Origin: CAYGHE01 sp964349805
Lineage (GTDB): Bacteria; Patescibacteriota; Saccharimonadia; Saccharimonadales; Saccharimonadaceae
Direction of reading: 5' to 3'
DNA length: 64,000 bases
NCBI GenBank assembly: GCA_964349805.1
Contig: CAYGHE010000004.1
Location: 1 to 64,000 of the forward strand
Shown: positions 51,855 to 59,708 of the stretch, piece by piece
Position numbering within the stretch: the first letter of the stretch is position 1
Layout of the letters: each line of letters begins with the position of its first letter
The notes under the pieces: model-generated
What the model saw: only the letters and a program-made list of their open reading frames with translations
Database searches by the model: none
What the model was told of the DNA's origin: nothing
Made by a program: the position numbers and the translations under genes

Positions 51855-52667
51855 ATGAACATATCAGAATTATTGAATCATAAAAACATGATAATTGCTT
51901 TAGCTAGAGCATTGGGTCCCCGTACCGTCAGCGAAAAAGAGTATATTATGCACATTCCTCAAAACTGGACAGGTATAGATATAAAGATTTTAGAGAGCAT
52001 GAGTATACAAGGTTTACCCTTGCTTTCCGTCCCGAATACAATACTGTCCGAACTTGAATTAAGTGATAGCTATAAAAACGCTATCACTAAAATGCTAGCA
52101 AAAGACAAGGCCATAATAGATTCTTGCAGTGAAATTATAAAAACTATTTCAAGTACAAATTATAGAAAGCACTTTGCTGAAAGCATCAAAGCCTATGAGC
52201 TAGGACTGTTCCGAGCTTCACAAAGCGCTTCTATAGTAATTCTGGATAGTAAGATGGAGGACTTGTTTGACTTTAGTAACAAAGGGTGGAGAAGACAAGG
52301 CAAAGATATAGACAAGAGTCTTGCTTATAGAACAGTTAACTACATAACTACGGAAATATTCAAAGACGAAGTGAAGCTACCCTTGAATAATGGGGTGCCT
52401 TTTTACTCAATTTTATGTGCGAGAGTTTTATTCAAAGTGTTTGCTGTCGAGTTTAAGATTGGAAATAAAAATGCGTGGCACAAGATAGATACATTAAATA
52501 GGCCTATGGGTGCACATACTGTAAGTGGACTCCAATATAAAAAGGCGAATGCGTTGCTGGCAATAATGCTCATTTCGGACTTGTTTATTATCGAATCAAA
52601 ATATGCCAAGCACTGGCTTGAAAAATTAGTAAGGGAGTACAATTTAGTTGAAGAGTCTTCTAGGTAA
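51855..52667 (+). CDS. Island-borne protein, possibly HEPN-like
   Basis: The 270-residue soluble protein is mostly helical and AT-rich in codon use. Residues 111-137 (IKAYELGLFRASQSASIVIL and onward) resemble the helix of HEPN-like proteins in which repeated AxxxLYRAAI-type residues occur. Near the C-terminus, NRPMGAHTVSGL holds Arg216 and His221 as an R-x4-H motif, followed by YKKANALLAIMLISDLF. HEPN nucleases of toxin and phage-defence systems use R-x4-6-H as active site. The polar residue usually next to Arg is Pro here, so activity is uncertain. No antitoxin gene is adjacent. Leader 51664-51854 has no gene. Confidence 0.6.
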   Translation: MNISELLNHKNMIIALARALGPRTVSEKEYIMHIPQNWTGIDIKILESMSIQGLPLLSVPNTILSELELSDSYKNAITKMLAKDKAIIDSCSEIIKTISSTNYRKHFAESIKAYELGLFRASQSASIVILDSKMEDLFDFSNKGWRRQGKDIDKSLAYRTVNYITTEIFKDEVKLPLNNGVPFYSILCARVLFKVFAVEFKIGNKNAWHKIDTLNRPMGAHTVSGLQYKKANALLAIMLISDLFIIESKYAKHWLEKLVREYNLVEESSR

Positions 52668-52784
52668 TACGTACCCCGCTAAATCCAACTTCCTAAAATA
52701 CCGCACTTGCCCAAGCAATTGTATGTATTAACGCGGTTCGCTATTGCCCGGCAACTGGTTGCGACGGCGCAATATACCTTAGTG

Positions 52785-52800
52785 TTCCCGGTGAGATCAC
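52785..52800 (+). other. Right attachment repeat (attR)
   Basis: Exact 16-bp copy of the tRNA-Glu 3' end (TTCCCGGTGAGATCAC), outside any tRNA. The 117 bp before it, after the 52667 stop, has no gene. Confidence 0.7.
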
Positions 52801-52913
52801 TACTTTAATCGTTGTATACGAGATTCTCCGCAAGAGAGCTTTTTATATTAATTTATCAATTAAAAACCTTATGGTATGATGAAAATATCGTATAAAATAG
52901 GTAGGTATTAGCC

Positions 52914-53750
52914 ATGGCAAAACAAAAAAGAGCAATTGAAAACTACCAAAGAAAAGTAACTATTATTTTTGGATACGTTTTGTTCACTACAGCAATCGCG
53001 GCAGTGATTGTGTCAACGATTATACCTTGGTCGAATTTACTCTTTAGTCCAGGCATTAAACATCTTAATGTTTTAAGCACCTTGTTTGCACTCGTTGCCG
53101 CCGCAATCGTGCCGTTTTTGGTAGCATACATTATTGGCGACAAGACCACCCGATCCAAGAATAGACTTGCTCATCACTATAACGGTGTTCTTTTAGGTGT
53201 AATGGCCTATTGGCTATCTCTATTCTTTAACGCTATCAGTTCATACACGGTTATGCCCATCAGGGAAGCGGTTACCGAGTATTGGATATCCACCGTTATT
53301 AATGCGTGGCCAATCATTGCAACAATTGCGATTATAGCAATTATTGCAATAGGTTATCATGCCCGCACACAAAAAGCAGAGGAATCAATTTTACAATACC
53401 GTCCGTACCAACTCGTACTGCTTGCCTCACTAACCGCGCCCCTAGTACTGACGTTGCCGCAGATAGTCGATGGTTACTTACTGGCAAGTTTCTTGAATAT
53501 TGGCATTCCAATCATGTTTGTTGCTATTTCATATGCAATCTTAAAGAGACTCCAACTGCTAAGACGCGTCCGACTTACGCACGCAATCATCGCCGTTACC
53601 TTTGGGATTGTCGCAATGCAATTTGCCGCACAACTTATGAGAGATGCCTATTACAATACTGTCACGACATTCGTTATGGTAGCTATTGGCGTAACTGTAT
53701 GGGTATTGTACTTGTGGCTCTCATTGCGTCAACTCCGAAAAGCAAGATAG
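52914..53750 (+). CDS. Polytopic membrane protein of unknown function
   Basis: The 278-residue protein has about eight membrane segments (near 18-38, 54-74, 90-110, 129-149, 163-183, 190-210, 225-243, 248-270) and a short positive N-terminus. No transporter or enzyme motif is seen. A TAGGTAGG ribosome-binding site and two -10-like boxes (TATGAT near 52873, TATAAA near 52891) precede it. It lies just outside the right repeat, so it may be native chromosome. Confidence 0.65.
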   Translation: MAKQKRAIENYQRKVTIIFGYVLFTTAIAAVIVSTIIPWSNLLFSPGIKHLNVLSTLFALVAAAIVPFLVAYIIGDKTTRSKNRLAHHYNGVLLGVMAYWLSLFFNAISSYTVMPIREAVTEYWISTVINAWPIIATIAIIAIIAIGYHARTQKAEESILQYRPYQLVLLASLTAPLVLTLPQIVDGYLLASFLNIGIPIMFVAISYAILKRLQLLRRVRLTHAIIAVTFGIVAMQFAAQLMRDAYYNTVTTFVMVAIGVTVWVLYLWLSLRQLRKAR

Positions 53751-53863
53751 ACAAATACAATCTACTTACAACTCAAGCGTCTCGAAGATCCCCCGACTAT
53801 TGTAAAAATCAGCCATAAGCACCATAATAAAAACTGAAGTTAGCTAATGAAGTAGGGGGCAAT

Positions 53864-55798
53864 ATTCAACCGGTTGAATTAACTCGTTTCTGGCATCGCC
53901 GCATATGCGAGGCTAGTTTTCTAGCCGCAGGTTCGGTTGTCGGCCTTTATATTTGGTTATTGTTAAATCCGGCGAATACTCAGGCGCTTCCTGAGATTAC
54001 ACTAGTAACAGTAGTTCCTGCCGCCTTAGTAGTGATCTTGTCTTTTGTTTTTTACCTATGGGCCCCTCAAAAAGTTATAATACCCTCCGCTATATCTCTA
54101 TACTATTTGTTAACAATCGCGATAGGTGCTTCTATTTTTGAATCAGGCGGTATTAATTCGTCCTTGCTAATATTCTGGCCGCTTATAGCACTATCCGCAA
54201 ACGTTTTCGGACTCTTGGGGCTTTTGCCAGCATTAATCGCTCCAGCAGCGCTAGGTGCGTTTTATTATATTGACGACTCATTTTCAGTTGAAGTGGCCCT
54301 GACGATAGCCATAGGGGGGTTACTGCCCCTGATAATAAGCCTGTTACTTTGGAATAGAAAGTCAGATAACGAGCAGACGGGCAGTGACAAAAATTATCGT
54401 AACTTAGCGTCAGAGCTTAGTGAAGTAGCTAATAAATCAGAGGTTGTGATTAATGCTATTGGCGATGGCGTAGTAGCAATCGATGCTATGGGTATTATCC
54501 AGCTTATTAACCCGGCGGCGCAGCGTATTATCGGATGGGGCAAGCAAGACGCCTTAGCCTTGAATTATAAATCCGTATTGAAGCTGGTGAATCAGGCTAA
54601 TGAGGCCTTAGAGGACGACACCAACCCCATACAGCAAGCCCTAAACACTAATCAGCAGATTCGTACTAACGACCTGACTCTTTTAACTCACAGTGGTAAA
54701 AAATTAATGATATCACTGGTAGCTTCGCCAGTTGGTGAGGTAGGGTCTGGTGTTATTACAGTGTTTAGGGATATCACCAAAGAAAAAGCCGAAGAGAGAG
54801 AACAAGCTGAGTTTATCAGCACAGCCAGCCATGAAATGCGCACGCCGGTTGCTTCAATAGAAGGATACCTAGGGTTAGCTCTTAATCCCTCAACCGCTCA
54901 AGTAGACGATAGAGCGCGTGAGTTTATTGTAAAGGCCCAAGAATCAAGCCAACACTTGGGTAGGCTTTTCCAAGATCTTTTGGATATTTCAAAAGTCGAG
55001 GACAAGCGGTTGTCTAATAAGCCGAAAGTAATCGATTTAACCGTCTTTACCGGTGATGTAGTAGAAGGGCTTCGACCAAAGGCCGTAAACAAGAATCTCA
55101 AATTAACCTACAAGCCAATACCCGCTGATACTGGTGCAAAGCGTTTAGCCCCTGTATATTTCGTCAATCTCGATAATGACCACGTCAGAGAGGTTTTGGA
55201 TAATTTGGTAGACAACGCTATCAAATACACGCCCAATGGAGAAGTAGTTGTTGATGTTAATGGTGACGACGACCATGTAACTATCAGTATCAAAGATACC
55301 GGTATAGGTATCCCTGTCGAGGACATACCTCACTTATTCCAAAAATTTTACCGCGTTGACAACAAAGACACTCGCGAAATTGGCGGCACGGGCTTGGGAC
55401 TATTCTTGTGTCGCAGATTGGTAGAAACCATGGGTGGTCGTATATGGGTAGAGAGCTCTTATGGCAAGGGGAGTACTTTTTACGTTGAGTTCCCAAGAAT
55501 AAGCAACCAAGAAGCCGAAGATTTGCAGAGACAAGAGGCCATTAAAGCCCAAAAACAGCAAGAACAAGCTCAAATCGCCCAAGCTTCGCCAGCCGTAGAA
55601 CCTGCAGTTCCAACCCCACAAACAGTTAGTGCACCCGGACCAGATGCCCCTAAAGCTGTCCCGCGCACTGAAACATTAACTCCTGAACAAATAAAAGCCT
55701 ATGCCGCCAAACAACAGGCTCTAGCCGAAAGCCAAGCAGCCATTAGACAAGGAGCTTCCGTATCTATCCCAGAGAGGAAACCGGAGCAAACTGAATGA
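53864..55798 (+). CDS. Membrane sensor histidine kinase with PAS domain; probable ATT start
   Basis: The protein has about five to six N-terminal membrane segments, a PAS domain (VINAIGDGVVAIDAMGIIQL), the DHp helix with His323 (STASHEMRTP), and an ATPase domain (VLDNLVDNAIKYTPNG, DTGIGIP, GGTGLGLFLCRRLV). A Gln/Ala/Pro-rich tail of about 80 residues ends it. The first TTG in frame (53960) lies inside a membrane segment. The frame stays open to a TAA at 53828 with no ATG, GTG or TTG. AGGGGG (53854-53859) sits 4 nt before ATT at 53864, which is the best start. The receiver gene follows. Confidence 0.88.
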   Translation: MQPVELTRFWHRRICEASFLAAGSVVGLYIWLLLNPANTQALPEITLVTVVPAALVVILSFVFYLWAPQKVIIPSAISLYYLLTIAIGASIFESGGINSSLLIFWPLIALSANVFGLLGLLPALIAPAALGAFYYIDDSFSVEVALTIAIGGLLPLIISLLLWNRKSDNEQTGSDKNYRNLASELSEVANKSEVVINAIGDGVVAIDAMGIIQLINPAAQRIIGWGKQDALALNYKSVLKLVNQANEALEDDTNPIQQALNTNQQIRTNDLTLLTHSGKKLMISLVASPVGEVGSGVITVFRDITKEKAEEREQAEFISTASHEMRTPVASIEGYLGLALNPSTAQVDDRAREFIVKAQESSQHLGRLFQDLLDISKVEDKRLSNKPKVIDLTVFTGDVVEGLRPKAVNKNLKLTYKPIPADTGAKRLAPVYFVNLDNDHVREVLDNLVDNAIKYTPNGEVVVDVNGDDDHVTISIKDTGIGIPVEDIPHLFQKFYRVDNKDTREIGGTGLGLFLCRRLVETMGGRIWVESSYGKGSTFYVEFPRISNQEAEDLQRQEAIKAQKQQEQAQIAQASPAVEPAVPTPQTVSAPGPDAPKAVPRTETLTPEQIKAYAAKQQALAESQAAIRQGASVSIPERKPEQTE

Positions 55799-55864
55799 AA
55801 AAACATAGTTTAAACATGAACAGTATAGTATTTTTAGCGACATTTGGTTATAGTGGGGGGTAAT

Positions 55865-56794
55865 ATGACAAAAATTCTTTTAGTTGAAGATGACAAAAGT
55901 TTGCGCGAAATATATGGGGTGCGACTGTCAGCCGAAGGATATGAGATATTATCAGCTGGTGATGGCGAAGAAGCATTGGCTATAGCTTCCAAAGAACAGC
56001 CAGATTTAGTTATTTGTGATGTAATGATGCCCAAAATCAGTGGTTTTGACGTTTTGGATATTTTGCGATCAACCCCGGCCACAAAAAACATGAAAGTAAT
56101 TATGATGACAGCTCTTAGCAGCGAGGATCAACGCGCTAGGGGAGAATCTTTGGGTGCTGATAAATATTTAGTTAAGTCCCAAGTGGGTATCGAAGATGTT
56201 ATTCGAACCGTACATGAAGTATTAGAGGACGCTCCGATTGCTCCAGGCGCTCCTGCGTCAGCCCCCACTGCTCCAGCACCTCAACCTGATACCGTTCCTG
56301 CTCCAACAGCACCTACCGAACCTAGTCCTGTTCCAGAGCCAGCCCAAGAGCCAGAGCAACCCTTACCACCACCTGTTGCCAGCACTCCTGCTGCGCCCGC
56401 CGCTCCTCAACCCGCACCAGTACCAGAGCCTGTTATTGAACCTGTAATTCCACCGATTCCAACACCACCAGTGCCACCAGTCGAGACTCCAGTAGTAAAC
56501 GAACCTTTACCGCAACCGACAGCTCCTTTTTCTTCTCCTGCGCCTGAATCGCTTGGCACCCAAGTAGCAGATAATGCCCAAGCTGCTCAGCAAGTACCAA
56601 CCCCTCCGCCAACGCCACCACCAGTAGTGCCACCAGCTCCAATATCACCCGCAGGTCCTCAGCAATCCATAGAACCCTTGCCAGCGCCAGCCAATACTGA
56701 TAACGAAGTTGATGACATCGCTAAACGTATCGAGCAAGAACTTAATGGTGCCGCCCCAGATACAACACCGCCACCAACCCCTCCGCCAGCTTAA
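55865..56794 (+). CDS. Response regulator with long proline-rich tail
   Basis: The 309-residue protein has a receiver domain in residues 1-122: EDD acidic pocket, Asp52 in VICDVMMPKISG, MMTALSSEDQ and the conserved Lys in YLVKSQ. From about residue 127 on, the protein is Pro/Ala/Val/Glu-rich low-complexity sequence with many PxPxP steps, ending in a short helical segment (DDIAKRIEQELNG) and PPTPPPA. No DNA-binding domain is present. The strong GGGGGG ribosome-binding site supports ATG 55865. It follows the kinase gene and may act through the extended tail. Confidence 0.88.
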   Translation: MTKILLVEDDKSLREIYGVRLSAEGYEILSAGDGEEALAIASKEQPDLVICDVMMPKISGFDVLDILRSTPATKNMKVIMMTALSSEDQRARGESLGADKYLVKSQVGIEDVIRTVHEVLEDAPIAPGAPASAPTAPAPQPDTVPAPTAPTEPSPVPEPAQEPEQPLPPPVASTPAAPAAPQPAPVPEPVIEPVIPPIPTPPVPPVETPVVNEPLPQPTAPFSSPAPESLGTQVADNAQAAQQVPTPPPTPPPVVPPAPISPAGPQQSIEPLPAPANTDNEVDDIAKRIEQELNGAAPDTTPPPTPPPA

Positions 56795-56800
56795 TTCATT

Positions 56801-57475
56801 ATGCGTCTTAATAAATATCTCGCCTTGCATTTAGGTATATCTCGTCGTGAAGCCGACGACATTATTGAAATGGGTCGGGCAAAAATCAACGGTGTTACCG
56901 CAGTTTTAGGATCTCAGGTTAATGATAATGATTTAGTAATTGCAAACAACAAAGAAGTTTCAACTAATACTAAATATCAATATCTCGCTTTACATAAACC
57001 TATAGGATATGTCTGTTCAAGACGCAGGCAAGGGGATACGCCAACTATTTATGAGCTACTGCCTCAGAATCTTCACGACTTAAAAACCGTTGGTAGACTA
57101 GATAAAAACAGTAGTGGCCTGATTCTCTTGACTAATGACGGTGACTTCGCCTATCAGATGACTCACCCGAAATTTGCCAAAGTAAAGATATATAAGGTAA
57201 AACTAGATAAAGAATTAGAACCTCTGCACCAACAAATGATAAGCGACCACGGTTTGCAATTAGAAGACGGTTTCAGCAAAATAACCCTAGAAAGTGATAA
57301 CGAGCGGGATCGACGATACTGGACGGCCACTATGAAAGAGGGTCGTAACCGCCAAGTTAGACGGACATTCCGAGCACTTGGTTATATCGTAGTACAATTG
57401 CACCGCACTAATTTTGGTAATTATTCATTAGGTGATATAGAACCCGGCAAGTACGAAGACGTTCTTATGCGCTAG
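56801..57475 (+). CDS. RsuA/RluB-family pseudouridine synthase
   Basis: The 224-residue enzyme has an N-terminal S4 RNA-binding domain (MRLNKYLALHLGISRREADDII) and a catalytic domain with VGRLDKNSSGLILLTNDG (catalytic Asp), then KVYKVKLDKEL-like and GRNRQVRRTFRALGY. It modifies ribosomal RNA. It starts 6 bp after the preceding stop without a clear ribosome-binding site. Confidence 0.9.
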   Translation: MRLNKYLALHLGISRREADDIIEMGRAKINGVTAVLGSQVNDNDLVIANNKEVSTNTKYQYLALHKPIGYVCSRRRQGDTPTIYELLPQNLHDLKTVGRLDKNSSGLILLTNDGDFAYQMTHPKFAKVKIYKVKLDKELEPLHQQMISDHGLQLEDGFSKITLESDNERDRRYWTATMKEGRNRQVRRTFRALGYIVVQLHRTNFGNYSLGDIEPGKYEDVLMR

Positions 57476-57493
57476 ATGATATAATAGATATAA

Positions 57494-58834
57494 ATGAAAA
57501 CTAAACTTCCATCAGTAGCTATTATTGGACAGACGAACGTTGGCAAAAGTTCGCTTTTTAACCGTTTAGTGCGTTCAAAACAAGCTATTGTTGCTAGGGA
57601 AGCCGGTACGACCAGAGATAGCGTGATCGGCAGAGTTGAATACAAGGGTCATAATTTTTGGTTAGTAGATACAGCTGGCCTAAAAGACCCCGAAGATGAG
57701 TTTGAAGCCTCTATCCAGGAACAGATAGAGGACGCTTCTGACGCCGCTGACGTTATCTTGGTGGTGGTTGATGGTACTAAGTACGTAGATGACCAAGACC
57801 GCTTAGCTGCCAAAAAAGCCTTGAAAAGCAAAAAACCTGCCCTACTGGTAATCAATAAGTCTGACCTAAAAGGCAATTTACCTGACAGCGAGTTTAAGAA
57901 GCTTGGAATCAAAGAAACTATTCGAGCAAGTGCCGAACACAATAATGGCACTAAGGACATCCTAGAGAGCGTCTCAAGGCTAATACCCGCCAAAAGCGAG
58001 GCTGTACCAGACGAAGTCCTTCGCGTAGCGCTAATAGGACGCCCAAATACTGGAAAGAGCCGCTTGTTTAATGCTTTAGCTGGCAAACAACAGGCTTTGG
58101 TAGCCGATAGAGCTGGAACAACCCGGGACGTTAATCGTATTGGTCTGCGTTATAAGATGCGCGATATAGAAATCCTCGACACCGCCGGTATGCGAAAACC
58201 TGGCAAACAAGAGGTGGGGATTGAAAAATTTAGCGTTCTCCGGGCCTTGCAAGCCATTGAAGAAGCCGATATATGCTTGTTGCTTATGGATGTAGGCGAA
58301 CTAAATACTCAATTAGACCAACGACTGGCAGGGATAATCGATGAAGCTGGCAAGGGGATGATTATAGTTATTAGTAAGTGGGACACGGTAGAAGACAAGG
58401 ACCCCAAGACGCGTGATCAGATAGCAAAAGACGTCTCTCGATCTTTCCAGTTCACACCATGGGCGCCTCTGTTATTTACTAGTAGTGTAACTGGACAAAA
58501 CGTAGCGAGAATATTCGAGCTAGTACTTGAAATCGATAAAAACCGCCGTCAACCGACAAAAACCAGCGTCCTAAATAGCGCCCTCCAAGACAGCATCCGC
58601 CGTCATCCACCGGCCGGACTCAAAAACACTTATCCGAAACTAAAATATATTGTTCAAACAGATACATCTCCGCCTTGGTTCGTGGTATATGGCAGAAGCT
58701 TAAAATTACTTCACTGGAGCTACAAACGTTACTTGGATCGACGGCTACGAGAAGTGTACGACTATACTGGAACCCCTATTAAATTTAGCTTCCGGGATGC
58801 TACTGATACGCCAAAACCAAAAGGAAAAGAGTAA
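57494..58834 (+). CDS. der: GTPase Der (EngA)
   Basis: The 446-residue ribosome-assembly GTPase has two G domains: the first with GQTNVGKSSLF and DTAGLKDPEDEF, the second with GRPNTGKSRLFNAL and LDTAGMRKPGKQE. A C-terminal KH-like domain ends it. TATAAT (57480-57485) leaves 8 nt before ATG. pth starts right after its stop. Confidence 0.96.
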   Translation: MKTKLPSVAIIGQTNVGKSSLFNRLVRSKQAIVAREAGTTRDSVIGRVEYKGHNFWLVDTAGLKDPEDEFEASIQEQIEDASDAADVILVVVDGTKYVDDQDRLAAKKALKSKKPALLVINKSDLKGNLPDSEFKKLGIKETIRASAEHNNGTKDILESVSRLIPAKSEAVPDEVLRVALIGRPNTGKSRLFNALAGKQQALVADRAGTTRDVNRIGLRYKMRDIEILDTAGMRKPGKQEVGIEKFSVLRALQAIEEADICLLLMDVGELNTQLDQRLAGIIDEAGKGMIIVISKWDTVEDKDPKTRDQIAKDVSRSFQFTPWAPLLFTSSVTGQNVARIFELVLEIDKNRRQPTKTSVLNSALQDSIRRHPPAGLKNTYPKLKYIVQTDTSPPWFVVYGRSLKLLHWSYKRYLDRRLREVYDYTGTPIKFSFRDATDTPKPKGKE

Positions 58835-59392
58835 ATGAAAATCGTTCTTGCCCAAGGTAATCCTGACAAACAGTATGCAAAAACGCGCCACAACGTAGGT
58901 TTCATGGTCGTTGATGAATTGGCCAAAGAACTAAACGCTCAATGGTCAGAGAAGCCCAAGTTCAAAGCTCTTTTAACAGAGGTTGAATTAAGCGGTCAAA
59001 AGGTTATCTTGGTCAAGCCCAATACCTTTTACAACCAAACGGGTACATCTGCCCGAGCCCTTATTGATTTTTACAAAATTGATGCCGCCAAAGACTTGTT
59101 GGTGGTGCATGACGACTTGTCATTGCCACTAGGAACTATCCGTATTCGCAAGAAGGGTAGTGATGCCGGCAATAATGGCATCAAAAGTGTTATCTCGCAC
59201 ATCGGCGAGAACTTTGCTCGCATACGTGTCGGTATCAAAGAAGAATCAGAAAAAAAGAGTGATGACGCTAAGTTTGTCCTTAGTCGCTTTAACCGCAAAG
59301 AATCTAAACAGTTTAAAAACGATATCTTGCCTCATGCCGTACAATTCATTAAAGATTTTATAAATAATCAACTAGAAATAACAACCAAATAA
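58835..59392 (+). CDS. pth: Peptidyl-tRNA hydrolase
   Basis: The 185-residue enzyme shows the N-terminal VLAQGNPDKQYAKTRHNVGF with catalytic His20, KPNTFYNQTG (Asn) and VHDDLSLPLG with GSDAGNNGIKSV. It releases peptides from stalled tRNAs. It begins immediately after der (AAGGAAAAGAG serves as ribosome-binding site) and ends at the terminator of the minus-strand ncRNA. Confidence 0.96.
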   Translation: MKIVLAQGNPDKQYAKTRHNVGFMVVDELAKELNAQWSEKPKFKALLTEVELSGQKVILVKPNTFYNQTGTSARALIDFYKIDAAKDLLVVHDDLSLPLGTIRIRKKGSDAGNNGIKSVISHIGENFARIRVGIKEESEKKSDDAKFVLSRFNRKESKQFKNDILPHAVQFIKDFINNQLEITTK

Positions 59393-59653
59393 AAAAGCGC
59401 CAGGTAAGGGTGGGCATCACCTGGCGCTATTTTACCCTTTAACCCACCCGAAGGGCTAGCGTAGCTACCTCGTTAATACGCAGGTGCTCGCTGGTTAAAG
59501 GGATTAGTATACATGCAAAGCCTAGTACTCATAAAGAGTTCAAATCTTAAGATGGAGGGTAGTTTACCTTAAGAAAACCTTGCATGTACCCTAACATATA
59601 GTTAGAATAGGGGGTATAAGGTGCTTTTGGTCCGTTCTTAAAACGGCCAATCA
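59391..59653 (-). ncRNA. Candidate structured non-coding RNA, class unknown
   Basis: A minus-strand unit of about 263 nt with its own promoter (59660-59688) and a strong terminator. It has no open frame of use. Read 5' to 3', the RNA can form a first hairpin (TTGG-C-CGTT against AACGG-A-CCAA), a CTAAC/GTTAG hairpin, a long helix from TACATGCAA with TTGCATGTA enclosing CTTAAG/CTTAAG and GGTA/TACC, and a 10-bp helix CCCTTTAACC/GGTTAAAGGG that encloses TAGC/GCTA and CCC-TTC-GGG. I did not find motifs of RNase P RNA, SRP RNA or tmRNA. Confidence 0.6.
59396..59428. terminator. Strong bidirectional terminator
   Basis: AGCGCCAGGT (59396-59405) pairs perfectly with ACCTGGCGCT (59419-59428), 13-nt loop. 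A6 on one side and ATTTT on the other mean T-rich tails in both directions, best for the minus-strand RNA. It serves pth on the plus strand. Confidence 0.88.
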
Positions 59654-59659
59654 TCGCTC

Positions 59660-59688
59660 ATATTAGCACGTATTTGACATTAAGTCAA
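59660..59688 (-). promoter_or_regulatory. Sigma-70-type promoter of the ncRNA
   Basis: On the minus strand TTGACT (59683-59688), 17-bp spacer and TAATAT (59660-59665). The -35 lies inside the palindrome TTGAC-ATTAA-GTCAA, whose other half is a TTGACA on the plus strand toward dprA. Confidence 0.72.
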
Positions 59689-59708
59689 TACTTTTTGACA
59701 CAAAATCC

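Larger units (their letters stand above)
51491..52800 (+). mobile_element. Small integrated island at tRNA-Glu, no integrase
   Basis: The region between the 16-bp repeats (51491-51506 and 52785-52800) is 1.3 kb and carries one AT-rich gene (51855-52667) and about 460 bp of non-coding sequence, unlike the dense surrounding genes. No integrase is present, so it is either a remnant, a satellite moved by another element, or a cargo-only element. Four inverted repeats lie near its left end. Confidence 0.6.

Noticed and set aside
51491..52800. Prophage or integrative conjugative element
   Set aside because: Only one gene lies between the repeats; there is no integrase, capsid or transfer gene.
56238..56648. 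Alternative-frame open frames over the proline-rich tail
   Set aside because: They arise from the repetitive Pro/Ala codons of the response regulator tail.
59391..59653. Housekeeping RNA identity (RNase P, SRP RNA, tmRNA) for the ncRNA
   Set aside because: Conserved motifs such as the RNase P P4 strands, the SRP apical loop and tRNA-like tmRNA ends were not found by eye.
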